From Campylobacterota bacterium (lineage in GTDB: Bacteria > Babelota > Babeliae > Babelales > RVW-14), in the NCBI GenBank assembly GCA_020633995.1, contig JACKCO010000003.1, forward strand, positions 124,001 through 188,000: a DNA stretch of 64,000 bases, read 5' to 3'. The notes under the pieces are model-generated. The model was not told where the DNA came from. It was given only the letters and a program-made list of their open reading frames with translations, and did no database searches. Made by a program: the position numbers and the translations under genes. Shown piece by piece: positions 1 to 10,300 of the stretch. Position 1 is the stretch's first letter. Every line of letters begins with the position of its first letter.

Positions 1-2984
1 TTGAAATTCCATCCTGTAAAATCGTTAGGCTGAGCATAGCGCAAAACGAGATCAATAAGCTGGCCATTATTTTCGTCTGCTTCTCGAATCACATCTCCAA
101 GCGCATGACATATAACCAACGCATTACCTTGTTTTTGATTATTCAGCACGACCGGCACACCTTGAGTAAACAACGTGCTAAGCTCTGCAGCATTACCACT
201 TGTCACCGCTTGCTGTACAAAACCTTTAAGCTTTTGGTGCAAAGCATTGGTGTGATCTTGTTGTAGCAGTTGCTGTACGCTCTTTCCAGATGCTCTCAAG
301 GCCCCAGCAAACGCGTTAACCGTCGTTGCGCTAAGTACTGCTTGGTTTTTTACTTGCTCTTGAGCTTGCTTACGCGCCGCAACTACGTGACGCATTTCAG
401 AAAACTTACCACCTTGTGCTTCTCCCGCTTCTTCGTCAGGAACTTGAATTATTTCCTCAGTCTCCTTCAGCTTCCAGCCATTCTCAACCTTTTCAAGCAG
501 GCTGCGAGCCAGATCGTCGTAGGCTTGCTTTGCAGCCTCGGAGTTGTGACTATTTAAATTATATTGATCACACAACGCATCAAATAAATGCGTTTTCTGG
601 TCATCGCGACCAACCGTCGCGTACACACCACGCTCGACAAAAGCTTGATGCACAGCGCGTGCAGTAGCTTGGCCACCATCATCTTGACCTATTAATGTCA
701 AAGCATGCTCAAAATACCGTCCGTTCTGCAGCTGCTCGTCAGGGATTATGTACTGATCGCCATTTTTAGCAGTCAACATTTTTTTTGCTTGGTCAAAGTG
801 TTTTGCAGTAATGAATCTATGTACAGTATTTGCGTAATCACACTGAACTTCATTTTTAGCAAATGTCAGCACAACATCAATAAGGCCACTTTCTGCGGCA
901 GCAGTAATCATATCTCCACAATCAATCGTCCTAACATCAAGTTGCTCTCCACCACCTTCATGTGCTGACAACGATTTTTTAAGCAACACGTCAAGTCTAT
1001 CAGTTTGGTTGGAATTAACCGCAACCAAAAGTGCTTCTTCAATCTGACCCCGAGTTGGCACACCTTTAACTTTATCGCCATATTCATTTTGATTGTACTG
1101 TGTTGCATTTTCAACCTTGTCAATCATATCATTTGCTTTGTCGAGAACACTGTCAGCTCCCACTGCTTTTGCAAGCTCAAAATGATCAGCAGTCAAGCCT
1201 GCAACGTCACCATGATGAGCTTGACCAAACCACTGCTCAAACTCACTTTGCAAAAAGTATTTTGTTGCTTGATCTGCATTTTTTGCAATGACAGCAAGTT
1301 GTTTTTCTTGACCTCGTTCAGCCAACATTGCACATGCTTGCGTAAGCGTCGTATCTTTCTCGTCAGCTTTGTGCTGCAACATTTGTAAATCGACAAGACC
1401 ATGGCGTGCAAGCATGTCAACAGCATCAGGGCTGTCATACAATGTCTCTAGAAGGCCCTCATGTTCATCGGCTGCTCCTACGTCTTTGCCTCGCTTAAGC
1501 AGACAGCACATCTTGAAGTAGTTGCGATCACGTTGTGCTTGGAGCAGAGGAGTCAAATCATTATACTGCCCCTTTGTTTCCAATTCATCTTTGGTCATGA
1601 AACCAAGCAGTGCAGCACCGGTAGCAACATCATCATTTTGCTCAGCAAGCGCAAGCAGTGCATCTTCGCTTGCCTTAAGCGCTTGTAAGTGCTCGTTGTC
1701 TACGGTCTCGATTTCTGAGTATTCATCTTCTGGTGTCGTTGTAACCTGACCACGACCAACGGCAAACTTGACAATCGCTTCAACCACTGCGGTTTTTTTA
1801 TTTTTGATGGCATGCTGAAGTGTTGAATGGTATTCATCGTCATCTTCATCATCGTCGTCATCACCCTCATTGTAAATCACCCAATCAGCATCATGGATCA
1901 ACTTACCTTGCGCATCATTTTGCTCTAGCAAATACGCTACACAGTGGGAATACCCAGCTTGTGCTGCTCGATCGATCATGCACATTCCATCTTTGTCTTC
2001 TTTCTCCAACGTATCCTTACTCACGTCCATGCCAAGCTCGGTGATCATTTCATCACGCTTGCCTGCATCAAGTTTGCACACATCATTGAGTGTTGCTAGT
2101 TCATCGGAAAGCGTCATGCCTGCAGCTCTGCATTTTTTAACGACAGCTGGTTGGCCAACTACAGCGGCTCGGTCAAGTAAATTTTTTCCTTGTTCATCTA
2201 CTGCTTTCAGATCAATGTTAAATCGCTCGGCCTGGGCAACCAAACGATCAAGTTTTTTACCGTCAACATCTTGTTGGTTAAGCATCTTGTCTAACTCACC
2301 CATCACGCTGTGGTCATGATCACCCGTCACTGCTTGATACCAAGATGCAACGTTTGCCACCAACAACACGCCAACACCCAGCAAGTAACGCATGTCCGTG
2401 CGATAATCACTCGCCTCACGCAATGCACGCGCAAGCACGTATGCATTTTGCAGCGCAGCACGTGTTTGTGCGTCAGTTTCTGGATGAATTGCAAGTGCCT
2501 CACACATTGCCACAGCACCTGCCACGCATGAAAGCACATAGTCATGCATCTGTGCACCGCTGGCAAATTGTGGATCCATTAATTTTTTTTCAAACGCATG
2601 ATCACTCGTTGAAAGCGCATGCAGCCCGTTGGTAAACAGTTGCATTGCATCATAGCCAAACAACAGTCCTTCTTGAATTTTGTTTGCGTTGCGATCTTGC
2701 GCGTACCAGCTGTTGTATGCTTTAACAGCATGGCCTGTCACACGTGCAGCATCACGCACTGCGCAACGTGCATACTGTGCCTTGGTTGAACCACTCCCTT
2801 TTTGCACAGTTACAAACAAATCTGCAAGTGTTTCTACTCCTGCAAACACACACTGTGCTTTTTCTGCCTTGGTTGACACTTTCCAGTTGTCACTAACACT
2901 TGGCATCGTAATCTTGGCGTCACCCTGCACAGTCAGCCCAACACTCAGCACAAGAAGTAACGATTTAAAAAACATTTTACTCAT
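1..2984 (-). CDS. Large secreted ankyrin-repeat protein, 3' end outside window
   Basis: Partial: about 994 codons are visible and the frame is still open at base 1, so the C-terminus lies beyond the left edge. The ATG at 2984 is preceded by AAAGG at suitable spacing; a second in-frame ATG is at 2975. Residues ~4-22 are a hydrophobic Sec-type signal peptide ending near QGDA. Residues ~25-240 look helical and match no domain I recognise. Degenerate ankyrin repeats begin near residue 255 (GKNLLDRAAVVGQPAVVKKC, then a unit around DRAAQAGYSHCVAYLLEQND). An acidic run of Asp/Glu sits near residue 372-381, followed by TLQHAIKNKKTAVVEAIV. Further C-terminal repeats are too degenerate to count by eye. 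Ankyrin repeats bind proteins, so an exported copy is a candidate host-interaction factor. The exact partner cannot be read from sequence. Confidence 0.85.
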   Translation of the reverse strand, partial: MSKMFFKSLLLVLSVGLTVQGDAKITMPSVSDNWKVSTKAEKAQCVFAGVETLADLFVTVQKGSGSTKAQYARCAVRDAARVTGHAVKAYNSWYAQDRNANKIQEGLLFGYDAMQLFTNGLHALSTSDHAFEKKLMDPQFASGAQMHDYVLSCVAGAVAMCEALAIHPETDAQTRAALQNAYVLARALREASDYRTDMRYLLGVGVLLVANVASWYQAVTGDHDHSVMGELDKMLNQQDVDGKKLDRLVAQAERFNIDLKAVDEQGKNLLDRAAVVGQPAVVKKCRAAGMTLSDELATLNDVCKLDAGKRDEMITELGMDVSKDTLEKEDKDGMCMIDRAAQAGYSHCVAYLLEQNDAQGKLIHDADWVIYNEGDDDDDEDDDEYHSTLQHAIKNKKTAVVEAIVKFAVGRGQVTTTPEDEYSEIETVDNEHLQALKASEDALLALAEQNDDVATGAALLGFMTKDELETKGQYNDLTPLLQAQRDRNYFKMCCLLKRGKDVGAADEHEGLLETLYDSPDAVDMLARHGLVDLQMLQHKADEKDTTLTQACAMLAERGQEKQLAVIAKNADQATKYFLQSEFEQWFGQAHHGDVAGLTADHFELAKAVGADSVLDKANDMIDKVENATQYNQNEYGDKVKGVPTRGQIEEALLVAVNSNQTDRLDVLLKKSLSAHEGGGEQLDVRTIDCGDMITAAAESGLIDVVLTFAKNEVQCDYANTVHRFITAKHFDQAKKMLTAKNGDQYIIPDEQLQNGRYFEHALTLIGQDDGGQATARAVHQAFVERGVYATVGRDDQKTHLFDALCDQYNLNSHNSEAAKQAYDDLARSLLEKVENGWKLKETEEIIQVPDEEAGEAQGGKFSEMRHVVAARKQAQEQVKNQAVLSATTVNAFAGALRASGKSVQQLLQQDHTNALHQKLKGFVQQAVTSGNAAELSTLFTQGVPVVLNNQKQGNALVICHALGDVIREADENNGQLIDLVLRYAQPNDFTGWNF

Positions 2985-3104
2985 CAAAAACCTTTCGTTT
3001 ATAAAAATGGAAAAAAATGCTTGCTCAACAATATCAAAAAAAATGTTCTTTTAAAATAAATGCTTTTTTAGTTGGGTTTTTTGAAAAAATGAAGAACAAA
3101 TTCT

Positions 3105-3130
3105 GGATCCCGGCTCACAGGCCGGGATGA
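3105..3130. repeat. Palindromic interspersed repeat, copy A
   Basis: Perfect 8-bp stem ATCCCGGC (3107-3114) and GCCGGGAT (3121-3128) around a 6-base loop, flanked by CTGG on the left and GAC on the right. The same frame with different but compensated stems recurs at 3226, 22129, 22176 and 41603. It lies in the 341-base spacer 2985-3325, in which I see only this element, copy B and the promoter zone of the leftward ankyrin gene. Confidence 0.8.
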
Positions 3131-3225
3131 CGCGTGTTGAGGCCGGGATAAGAGTTGGCGAATTCACTACTGTCCAAAGTGTTTTTTGAGGTGCTCGTTG
3201 TTAACTCAAATCCAACAACAAAATT

Positions 3226-3252
3226 GTCATCCCCGAGTCCCATCGGGGATCT
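3226..3252. repeat. Palindromic interspersed repeat, copy B
   Basis: Stem ATCCCCGA (3229-3236) and TCGGGGAT (3243-3250) with loop GTCCCA, preceded by GTC. It is the inverted orientation of copy A (GTCAT at the left end instead of ATGAC at the right end). It lies downstream of the leftward ankyrin gene's promoter zone and just beyond the 3' end of the leftward HEPN gene, where it could also act as a transcription or RNA-end element. Confidence 0.75.
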
Positions 3253-3325
3253 CTGCTTTGAGAATGCCCCTTGCTTGACAAGAGGGCAGGCTTGGGGATA
3301 ACAAGGGAGTTGTGGCTAGAAAAAA

Positions 3326-3721
3326 TTAATCAAAAAAGAGTGTCGATAAACGCTTAAAACATTGATAGTGCTGATCAAGTCTTTGCGCAAGAGACTGAGC
3401 ACAATCTTCGTCGTACAAATAAGTTGCAAGATTTCTGTCTTCATGAATACTGGAAAGCTCATCTAAATCTTTTTGCGAAATGACTTCTTGCTCCAAACTT
3501 TCTTTAAAAACACCCTTAGGGCTTGCAATAGTGATACCATGCTTGTCATAAAGCAAATCTTTCATACACTTCCAAAAAACATCATAGCACAGCTCGAAGC
3601 GTTTAATTGCACTATCGCGAACCATCTCATAATCAGCAGCACTCTCCATTTTTTCAAGCGATTCTTGCAAGCGAAGCAAAATCTTTTTTAGTCCTTGTTT
3701 GCGCTTTTCTATTTTTTCCAT
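3326..3721 (-). CDS. HEPN-type protein of the HI0074 family (HepT-like), partner of a nucleotidyltransferase
   Basis: 131 residues, mostly helical, of the nucleotidyltransferase substrate-binding (HI0074/HepT-like) family. In toxin-antitoxin members the HEPN protein is an RNase whose active site is R-x4-6-H. Here the matching place near residues 95-105 reads RNLATYLYDE: the Arg-Asn is present but the expected His is Tyr, so RNase activity may be lost. The start ATG at 3721 overlaps the end of the upstream nucleotidyltransferase gene by 13 bases, so the two are co-translated. A second module at 62462-63146 keeps the His and has the opposite gene order. Family assignment rests on motif and partner; whether this is an active toxin is unknown. 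Confidence 0.75.
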   Translation of the reverse strand: MEKIEKRKQGLKKILLRLQESLEKMESAADYEMVRDSAIKRFELCYDVFWKCMKDLLYDKHGITIASPKGVFKESLEQEVISQKDLDELSSIHEDRNLATYLYDEDCAQSLAQRLDQHYQCFKRLSTLFFD

Positions 3722-4011
3722 ACAACCTTCGTTTCACCTATTTCTTGTTTAAAATCCTGAGAAACTCCATTAAAATCAACCACACTAATTTTGTACGGAA
3801 TATTAGATTCTTGAAACATATCGCGTGCTTCCCCAACATCAACTCGTTCAAGTTTTTTGCCGGCGTCTAAAGCCAAATCTATATCAGACCATTCACGGTG
3901 GGTTCCCTTTGCCCGTGAACCATACAAATAAATTTTAGCATCAGGAAAAAGTGCTGATAAAACACGAATAATTTTATCTTTATATTTTTGTTGTACACCA
4001 TCATCGTGCAT
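3709..4011 (-). CDS. Minimal nucleotidyltransferase (MNT/MntA-like antitoxin)
   Basis: 100 residues from the ATG at 4011, chosen because GAGGG lies seven bases upstream; a TTG six bases earlier is less likely. The protein has the pol-beta-type motif GS-x10-DxD as GSRAKGTHREWSDID followed by LALD, i.e. the Gly-Ser and the two metal-binding acids are intact. MNT proteins of this size pair with HEPN proteins and, in studied cases, block the toxin by AMPylating it. Here the gene is first in the pair, the arrangement seen in many MNT-HEPN operons, and overlaps its partner by 13 bases. Confidence 0.82.
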   Translation of the reverse strand: MHDDGVQQKYKDKIIRVLSALFPDAKIYLYGSRAKGTHREWSDIDLALDAGKKLERVDVGEARDMFQESNIPYKISVVDFNGVSQDFKQEIGETKVVWKK

Positions 4012-4222
4012 AGACAAACCCTCATCAGCAATAATTTGAATTCACCAATTTTTTGAAAGTATAACAAATACATACAAACAAAAAAAAGACGCTCCCATAT
4101 TCAATCAAAGCAAGCCCTAGTAGATTACCATCATAAAATGTGCCCCTAACTTAATCAAGCCTTTGTACCAAGCTGTAACTTGGCAAGCCGGGTATTGTTT
4201 CAACATCTATCCTGCCCAACTA

Positions 4223-4253
4223 TTGACTCGACCACCTTGCTTTTCTTTATAGT
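4223..4253 (+). promoter_or_regulatory. Possible promoter for the secreted mosaic-protein operon
   Basis: TTGACT (4223-4228) and a good -10 TATAGT (4248-4253) with a rather long 19-base spacer, about 100 bases before the ATG at 4357. TATAGT also appears as a likely -10 box at 30771, 60354 and 63235. The rest of the spacer 4012-4356 is AT-rich with an alternating CG stretch near 4275-4290; I see no gene in it. Confidence 0.4.
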
Positions 4254-4356
4254 AAGAAGTCAGAAATGTAACCTGCGCGTACACGCGCGCGCAAGCACAT
4301 ACGCCGCACACGTAAAAAAAACGAGATAACCTGTACCTGGAAAAAAGGATCAGCAC

Positions 4357-7300
4357 ATGAAACGTGCACAACACTATCGCCTTTTCTATCTCCTGCTTAT
4401 CATGCTTTGCATGCCAACTAAAACGTGTGCTCAAACGGCACTATTTGCACAGCCAGCACCTACACCAACACTTACCACGCTTACATCACTGGCTACAACA
4501 ACCGAGGACCCTCTTGCACAACTTGCCTATGGACTGCGTTATGGTGATGTCATACAACTTTCACAATTTGAACAGTTTCTAGCATCACACGAATATTATT
4601 TTAACTATCAAAATGGTTCTGGGCTGCAACAAACTTTTTTATCTAAAAACAATAATGATAAAAACTGGTGGACCAATTTATGGGAAATTCATCCACCTGG
4701 CGGTGTTGGCCTTGACTCCCTACACCCTGTAACCCAAACTCCATATCGCGAAAATTTTGTAAAATCTGGACAAGCAGTTGCACTACGCCACTGGCGAACA
4801 CAAAAAAATTTACAAAGCACACAACACGTACTCGTTCAAAATGACAAGACATTATTTTTTGAAACAAACTGTAGTTATCCACAAAACATTGTTGGCAACG
4901 CTGACCGCCTGCTTGTATTTGCCTACAAAAAAAGTGGCAACAATCTCATACCCACATTGCCTGACACAATTTTAACCAATCAGCACACACTCAATTTTCA
5001 ATTCTTTTCAGACCAAGATGAACTACAAACCCAGGCACAAGCGCAACAAAAAAAATATCTAGCCGCAACAAATACAACCATTGATGCTGCACGCCTTGAC
5101 AATCCACAAGCAACTGTAGGCCTGTCTGTGCAAGGTATTGGCGCCGGCACAACACCAAACTACTGGAGCACTGATTTGGTCAGGCTACCTGGTCTTTTTT
5201 CGTCTCTTGTTTTTTCTGAAAATTTTATACAGGAACCAGGCAGTGCGCATAAAGTTGCTGTCAGTCTTTTTAATGGCGTCGCTGAAGTATGGATGCTGGA
5301 AAAAGGAGATGGCATAACCAGCAAAAAACTCTACAAGCTTGATTTGAATGCACAAAACAAATTCCCTTGGGTTGAATTTGTTACAAAAAATAGTCTTGGC
5401 CAACAGCTTACCTCACTCAAAGATGTAGCCGCCGCATCTGACGGAACGCTATGCATTGTTGATAACAATGGAAAGCTGTATCAATACGACTGGGACAAGC
5501 AAGTGTTTAGCGAACTACCACTTGCGGGTGGAGTGCAAGCACCACCCTTTGACGAAGTTGCCCTTGGCAGCGCACAAAGCATTTGGGCGCGCTCGGCACA
5601 AACAAATACTGTGTACATGTACAGCAACAACACATGGACACCAAGTCAGAAAAATGCGCTCAATGTTGCTGCAAGCTTTGATGGTTCTGTTTTTGTCATT
5701 GACACAAATCACAATGTACAACAACTTGCACAAGGTCAGTGGACGCCTATGCCAGGTATTAAACTTGATTTCATTGCAGCAGCAAGCCAAGAGTTTGTTT
5801 TTGGTACATATAAAAATCGAACAACCGGTGTTATTGACCTCTATCAACTCTATCAAGGTCATTGGGAAAGCGTACAAACTAGTTATGGCAGCCCCGCTTC
5901 AGGATTTGAAAAACTTGCCGTCAATACCGAGGGCAACATTTTTGCCACTGACATTTTTGGCAACATTTATAGCAACATTGGCGGTCATGCAGCACCACTA
6001 CTGCCGGGAGCTGACATGGCAGGTCCTACTGCAACACTAGGCGGCGTCGACCAAGCAGGCATTGCACTGGCTGGCCAACCAGCGCTCACACAACCGGGAG
6101 TTGGACCCGCTGTCGGACAAATTCCTGGCGCCCCTATGGGCGATCCATTTATGGGTGACCCATTTGGTCCAGACCCATTTGCAGGACAAGTACCGGGAGC
6201 TATTGCCCCAGCACCTTCAGCACCCGCTCCAGCAGGTGCGTTTAATGATTCATTTGGCCTTGACCCTGGCTTTGAGGGCGCTTCGCTTGATATCATGCCA
6301 GGCTTTGACGTCGCACCAGCTATAACACCTGCTGCCCCTGCTCAAACGTACCAGTCAGAGACATTTTATGATCCCGCACCATATCAACCGCCTGCACCAG
6401 CCTATCAACCCGAACCATTTTACCAGCCCGAGCCATTTTATGAGCCTGCACCATACCAACCACCTGCTCCCGCCTACGATCCGGCACCAATTTACGAGCC
6501 CACACCAAGTTATGGACCTGACCCTTTTTACCAGCCACCTCAAACGTATGAACCTGCTCCATTTTTTGAAGAACCTTACTATCCACCAGAACCTGCACCA
6601 TACCAACCACCTCCGTACGACCCATTTGCATACGAAGAAGCACTACCGTACGAAGAACCTTTCTATGAACCTGAACCAACACCTGCACCACCACTGCAAC
6701 CAACTCCTGCGCCACTTGAACCAACTCCTGGTCCAATTTTTGGGCTTGATCCTGATGCTTTTCTCGCGCCGCTTGACCCTGTTCCTGGCGAAGGCCAGGG
6801 AGCATTGCCCTCAGAGCCTCCAGCACAAGGGCCAGCGCGTAATCCTAACATTCATTTTTTCAAGTTTAACAATGGCACACCATCAGTCTTTGATGACAAA
6901 GAAGTTGGGGTAGGAAGCCCAGGTGTTTCATTTTTCGATGATAGCTTGGTACTACCAGAAACAGGGAAAGGGACCATCATCTTTCAAGCACGTGCACAAG
7001 AAGGAATACAAATTACCCTTGCAGCAGGAAAACAAGAAAGTGCAAACACCGCATATCAAATTATTATCGGTGCGGAAGGAAACACCGCAAGTGTTATCAA
7101 AAAAGATCCTGCTGGTACACCTGTCTTTACGGTGTACAAACAAGCTCCAGCCAATAACCCTCAAGCACTCGCCAACATTGATGCCATCGTAACCGGAGGG
7201 CTTGGCAATGAAGATAGCCCTATTGGTCAATGGGACGATTATGAAATATCCATCAATAACGGACGGATTGTTTTTGCCAAGGGGTACGGCCAAACTCGCT

Positions 7301-10300
7301 TTGAAGTTTTTGAGTTCATAGATCCCAACCCTATACAAAACATAACGCATGTTGGACTGGGCGGATTAGGTAACACCGTCGAATACGAAAACCTGGAAAT
7401 TATCGCAACACAACTAACAGCACCAGATCTAACGCCACCAGAGGTTCCAATCGCTCCGCCAGCTCAACTACCACCACTACCTCCAGGTGAAGTAGTAACT
7501 CCAGAGCTTTCGTTCAGCCCAGGTGATGCATCATCACCTCATGGAGGCAACGCAGGCAAGGGCGTGTATAACCAAGAAGCGTGGAGCTTGAAAACTGCAA
7601 ACTATGGTACCATTTCATTTAAAGCTCGTGGTGACTTTGGTATACATATAGCCCTCTCGCCACAACCTCAAGATGTTGCTGGTAACATGTATCAGGTAAT
7701 CATTGGCTGGGGGCTGAACATGCGCTCCGTTATCAGCAAGTCTGTTGGCGGCAATATTGAACCATTTGTTTACCGAGTCAGCAAAGAAGAAAACCCGAAT
7801 GCTCTTGTTACTGGCGGTAGTGGCACAGGCCAAACCGCGACATGGGATGATTACCGTGTAATCATTGAAGATGACACAATCATTGTTGAAAAGGGTGACG
7901 CACAAGACCCTATTAGAATTATGGAGTTTACTGACCCCACGCCACTAAGCAACATTACATATGTTGGATTTAGTGCATGGGGTAACATTGAGTATGCCGA
8001 CATCCAAATCACATCACCTGAAGTTGCTCCAACGCCTGCACCTACACCGGTTGAACCTACCACTCCTGGTCCAGAAACTCCCGCTCCACCTCCTACTCCA
8101 GCACCACCAGCAAGTCCTGTTGCGCAGCTGTTTGCAGCAATCAAAGTGAAAGATGAAAAAAGGGTTGCTGAGCTTATCGCTGAAAAAGTTGATGTTAATG
8201 CTGTCGATGCAACATCAGGCTCAACCGTATTAATGACAGCAGTTACCCAGGGACTTTCACAAACAACACTGGAGCTCATATTGAACGCCGGTGCAAATAT
8301 CAATGCCCAGAATACAAAAGATGGGCAAACGGCACTACACAAAATTATTCGCTTTGGATTTTTAAAATATCAGACAAGCAAGCCCGACATCGTCAAACTC
8401 CTGCTCAGTCAAAAGCCTAACCTTGATATTTTGGATAACAAACAGCAGAGTGCCTTACATATCGCTTTTACAAATGGACTTGTACAAGATGTTGAATTAC
8501 TTCTCAACAACAAAGCCGATCTTGATGTCAAAGGAGAAACAGGCAGCTCTGTCCGTGAACTTTATCTCGCATTAAAAGCTCAAGACCCTGCAACACTTAA
8601 ATTAGCTGAACAGCAGCTCATCAAAAAGATTGATGATTATCTGGCAGCTATGGCAAAAGAACAAGCAGAAGCAGAAGCCAAGAAAAAGAAACAGGATGAA
8701 GAAGACGCTAAACGCAAAGAAGAAGAACGCATTAAAAAACTGAATGATTCTCTTTTGGCTGCAATACAAGCACAAGACCAAACAGCAGTTGAAGCCGCCT
8801 TGAAAGCAGGTGCTGATATCGACACTATTAAATTTAATGAAAGCAATGTCGCCGTTGGTACGCCAGTCATTTTAGCCAGCCAGCTAGGCAATGAGACACT
8901 GGTCAGATATTTACTTGCTCAAGGTGCAAATGTTAACGCAATAACAGGCTTACCGCTTCTGATACAAGCGATTTATGATGGACTCAGCCCACAAACCCTG
9001 GAGCTCATCATTAACAATGGAGGCGAAGTCAACAGAACTGGACCAAATAACATGACAGCATTGCACCAGTTTTTGACAGTATTGCCTGAAAAATATACAG
9101 CCGAGCGAAACCTTGTTTTGGGATTCCTGCTTAATTTAAATCCAGACTTGCAGGCATTTGACGCACTCGGACAAACCCCGCTCCACATAGCACTGAAACG
9201 AAGACTGGCTGATGAGTTTGTACAACTTCTAGGACATGGCGCAAACCTTGAGGCAAAAGCAACAACAACTGGCAGTCAATCGGTACGAGAACTATATGCG
9301 GCACTGAAAACCCAAGATCCACCTCCAACAGACGAACCTACACTCAACTTCATTAAAGTGGTCGATGCATACTTTGCACAACAAACAGAAGAACCAAAGA
9401 AAATAGACGGACAAACAACAGAGGAAACAACACGGGAAGAAAAACGAACAGGGCAAACAACAGAACCTGAAACAGAACCTGCCCCCCCTGTTGATAAGGC
9501 AGCTTTGAACAAGCAACTTTTTGACGCACTTAATATCATTAATGTAAACGATCCTCCAGAAATAGTTGCAAAACAACAAGCACAAGCGCTTGAACTCATT
9601 AAAAAAGCACTCGACGCAGGCGCCGATGTAGATGCAGCAGACCAATACGGCACCGTCGCAGTATCTGCCACACGAGCCGGTAGCCATGATATTTTGGTTG
9701 AGCTTGTCAGGCGTGGTGCTAATGTTAATGCGCAACACCCTTCAAGCAAAACCCCCATCCTTATCTATGCCCTGGTAAAGGGTTTTCCATTCGATACAAT
9801 TAAACTCTTACTTGATAAAGGTGCTAACGTAAATGCTCAAACCGAAAAGATGGTGGACGGTCAGCCGGTCAAGGACGCGACACCTTTACACAGCTTAATA
9901 AACAGTTTCGGTATAGAATTTTTCGGTTTTAAAGATGAAGCCACACACAACACACTGCTCAATCTCCTGCTTGCACCAGCATATAACGCAAACCCAAATA
10001 TTTTTAACGCTAACAACAAAACCCCTCTACACATTGCGTTTGAAAAACGATACGCACAGGGCGTTATTAGCTTAATTAGTGCAGGAGCCAACATTGATGC
10101 AGGCAAACAAGAACAAAAACAAACTGTTCATGATTTGTACAATGACCTTATTGCAAAACAAACCAAGGATCCAACATCTATAGATCAGGCAACACAGGAT
10201 TTTCTTGCTGCTATATCGCCACAATTCACCCAAGAACAAAAAAAAGAAGACGAGGAAAAAAAGCAGAAGGAAGCCGAAACATCACCACCAACAGAACCTG

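Noticed and set aside
270..2635. Rightward frames opposite the left-edge ankyrin gene
   Set aside because: The leftward frame is open for nearly 1000 codons with a signal peptide and ankyrin repeats; the rightward ones have no family features.
3105..3252. Palindromes as ends of an insertion sequence
   Set aside because: No transposase gene or target-site duplication lies between or beside them; each is a self-contained hairpin.
4265..4315. Alternating CG/CA stretch as a Z-DNA or regulatory element
   Set aside because: It is short and irregular; nothing else supports a role.
5456..6040. 194-residue alternative rightward frame inside the propeller region
   Set aside because: Shadow of the main frame, with composition unlike a protein and no ribosome site.
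6340..6720. Short regularly spaced DNA repeats resembling a CRISPR or minisatellite
   Set aside because: The units are uneven, lie in frame within a coding sequence, and encode Tyr/Pro repeats; no spacers are present and no cas genes are near.
5985..9758. Long leftward frames opposite the giant gene
   Set aside because: They mirror the Pro/Ala/Thr-rich and repeat-rich coding sequence, lack domains and ribosome sites, and overlap a clearly coding strand.
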